NCBI GenBank assembly: GCA_016169945.1
Contig: JADLSH010000091.1
Span: forward strand, 1,178,001 to 1,242,000
Reading direction: 5' to 3'
Source: Trachythela sp. YZ-2020
Taxonomy: Eukaryota; Cnidaria; Anthozoa; Malacalcyonacea; Clavulariidae
Length of the DNA stretch: 64,000 nt
Shown here: positions 62,655-64,000 of the stretch, in pieces
How positions within the stretch are numbered: the first letter of the stretch is position 1
How the letters are laid out: the number at the start of each line of letters is the position of its first letter
Notes under the pieces: model-generated
What the model was told of the DNA's origin: nothing
The model's input: the letters and a program-made list of their open reading frames with translations, nothing else
Database searches by the model: none
Program-made: the position numbers and the translations under genes

Positions 62655-63794
62655 GTGGGATTATTTTAAATGTTCTTTAGCTCTATATTATTAATCAAAA
62701 TTCTGCCATGGGAAGGATCTGTATGTCAGTGATTGCTTTAGAGAAAGTATCTATCTGAAAGAAAGACTGCAAGACTTATACATCTGTGTAGACACCTAGA
62801 GCTTTTAACCCATTAACTGGCAGTACCCTACCACTGATGAGTAAAATCGAGTAAAATACTAAAGTAGGGGCATCTGGCACAACCCTCAGGGACAGTGGCC
62901 ATCAGTAATAGAGGTAGCCGCAAAATCAAGGAACACCAAGGATCATAATATATAACCGGGGTTGGGGCCGAAGAGAAACTAAATTTTAATCCTCCAAATT
63001 ATTTTTACCCAACCAAGTTATGTCAAAAATTTTAAATTACCCAACCATGTATACATAAATAATTTTTTTACCTCATCCTAGGGCAGGGACACCGACAAGG
63101 TGGGGGCAAACAACTCCCCTGCCCTTTCTTAATAGGGGAAATGCAGGGGGGTGCCTCTTTGAACAAAATAATCATTTACCGTAAACAACCATAAAATACA
63201 AGAAAATAGTTTTCATTCTGCATTACTTTATTTTAACTTCAAATTAGAAAACCATTTCTCTGTATCTATAATAGAAATTATGTCTTGATACTATTTCCAG
63301 TCAATCAAATAATATTCTGCAATTTCTGCAAATCATTGCTCTCAACTACCCTCATTTGCCCGCCCCCAAGGGAAATATAATAACATACCATGAATCCATG
63401 ATTTAATGCTATTAGACAGAGCCCAGTTTCCGGCATACTGTCTTTTATATTGACCCAACTTTTACAAAGTCAAGATTTTGTTAACTGTCACTGCTACTGT
63501 TGCATTTCTTAACTTTAGTACTTTACCCTCTGGCACAGGCAACAAGCATACTTTTTTCTTTACTTTTGTTCTGTTTGACACTTGGACTGTTTCTTCGACC
63601 AAGGAAATTTGTAATTTCCATGAGCAAAGATTTCCATAAATTTACCAAAAATTCCATAAATTCCCAATGCTATCCCTAAGTATCACAATTTACCCCACAA
63701 TAACCCATATCATCCCCTGACATTATCCCACACATGTTTCAACATCTGGGGCCGGTTGTTCAAAAGCCGGTTAATTTAACCCAGGATTAAAGGA
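62655..63794. other. Non-coding stretch
   Basis: Contains another CCCATTAACTGG-type dispersed repeat (62810-62890) and AT-rich sequence. No frame above background. Confidence 0.4.
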
Positions 63795-63970
63795 ATACCG
63801 TATTGATTTCCGTGCATGATTCTCTGTTTCTTACACGCGGGTTGTTGCGAGACTTTCGAAAAGCGTAAAAAAAAACGAGCCGATAGGCGAGTTTTTTTTA
63901 GCTTTACGAAAGTCGAGCAACATCCCAAGTGTAAGAAACAGAGAATCATGCACGGAAATCAATGCGGTAT
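63795..63970. mobile_element. 176-bp hairpin MITE at the window end
   Basis: ATACCGTATTGATTTCCGTG at the left is matched by CACGGAAATCAATGCGGTAT at the right, and the inner CATGATTCTCTGTTTCTTAC pairs with GTAAGAAACAGAGAATCATG. The CTTTCG/CGAAAG stem encloses a central GAGCCGATAGGCGAG loop. No coding function. Confidence 0.8.
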
Positions 63971-64000
63971 TTGTTTTATAAAATAACCACACAGAAATAT

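Overview
This is AT-rich, intron-containing animal DNA packed with nested mobile elements. The mix (cut-and-paste transposons with hAT, MULE and RecQ/DUF6589 genes, several non-LTR retrotransposons, and a capsid-coding virus-like element) is what I would expect of a cnidarian, perhaps a coral or sea anemone. That guess rests on remembered gene families, not on a marker gene. I see no rRNA operon, no CRISPR array and no complete ordinary cellular gene; one possible cellular exon lies near 62.5 kb.

Region 1 (1-17.2 kb) is a Polinton-like, virus-derived integrating element. Minus-strand genes (coil/membrane protein, two-helix membrane protein, membrane-anchored tail protein, phage-tail-collar-like protein, 481-aa protein) and plus-strand genes (two related capsid-associated proteins, RVE integrase with chromodomain, long membrane protein, candidate double-jelly-roll major capsid protein, packaging-type ATPase, small coil protein) diverge from a 10-bp gap at 7617-7626. 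A LINE with both ORFs open (601-5527) and a hAT transposon (8445-11673, perfect 17-bp TIR ends, 8-bp TSD) have each split one gene, and a third gene has a frameshift in a G run. No DNA polymerase B or capsid protease is seen, but the element runs off the left edge.

Region 2 (17.9-28.3 kb) looks like a decayed Mutator-like element. It has a USP-like plus Ulp1-like protease region and a MULE/SWIM transposase cut in two by a decayed LINE (22.8-27.0 kb) that keeps a 2A-like NPGP motif. A near-palindrome of about 1.9 kb lies between the two genes. 28.3-32.4 kb is repeat-rich and non-coding.

Region 3 (32.4-56.4 kb) is the most striking. Two direct copies of a CCAAT-box/splice-donor sequence flank a 3.5-kb inverted-repeat element. 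The second copy is split by a transposon of about 19.7 kb (36513-56227) with matching ends and a 9-bp duplication. That transposon carries a spliced DUF6589-type gene (plus strand) facing a RecQ-like helicase gene (minus strand). It resembles, from memory, helicase-encoding Academ (AcademH) elements. Later insertions sit inside it: a 764-bp element in its left TIR, a 10-kb TIR-flanked insertion holding a 1.7-kb CCCAACA minisatellite and a LINE fragment, and several small hairpin elements. Both main genes carry frameshifts, so this copy is probably dead.

Region 4 (56.4-64 kb) holds a possible small element with a decayed PHD-finger gene, a three-unit tandem repeat, an 819-bp non-autonomous hAT-like element with 8-bp TSD, one candidate cellular exon and a terminal hairpin element.
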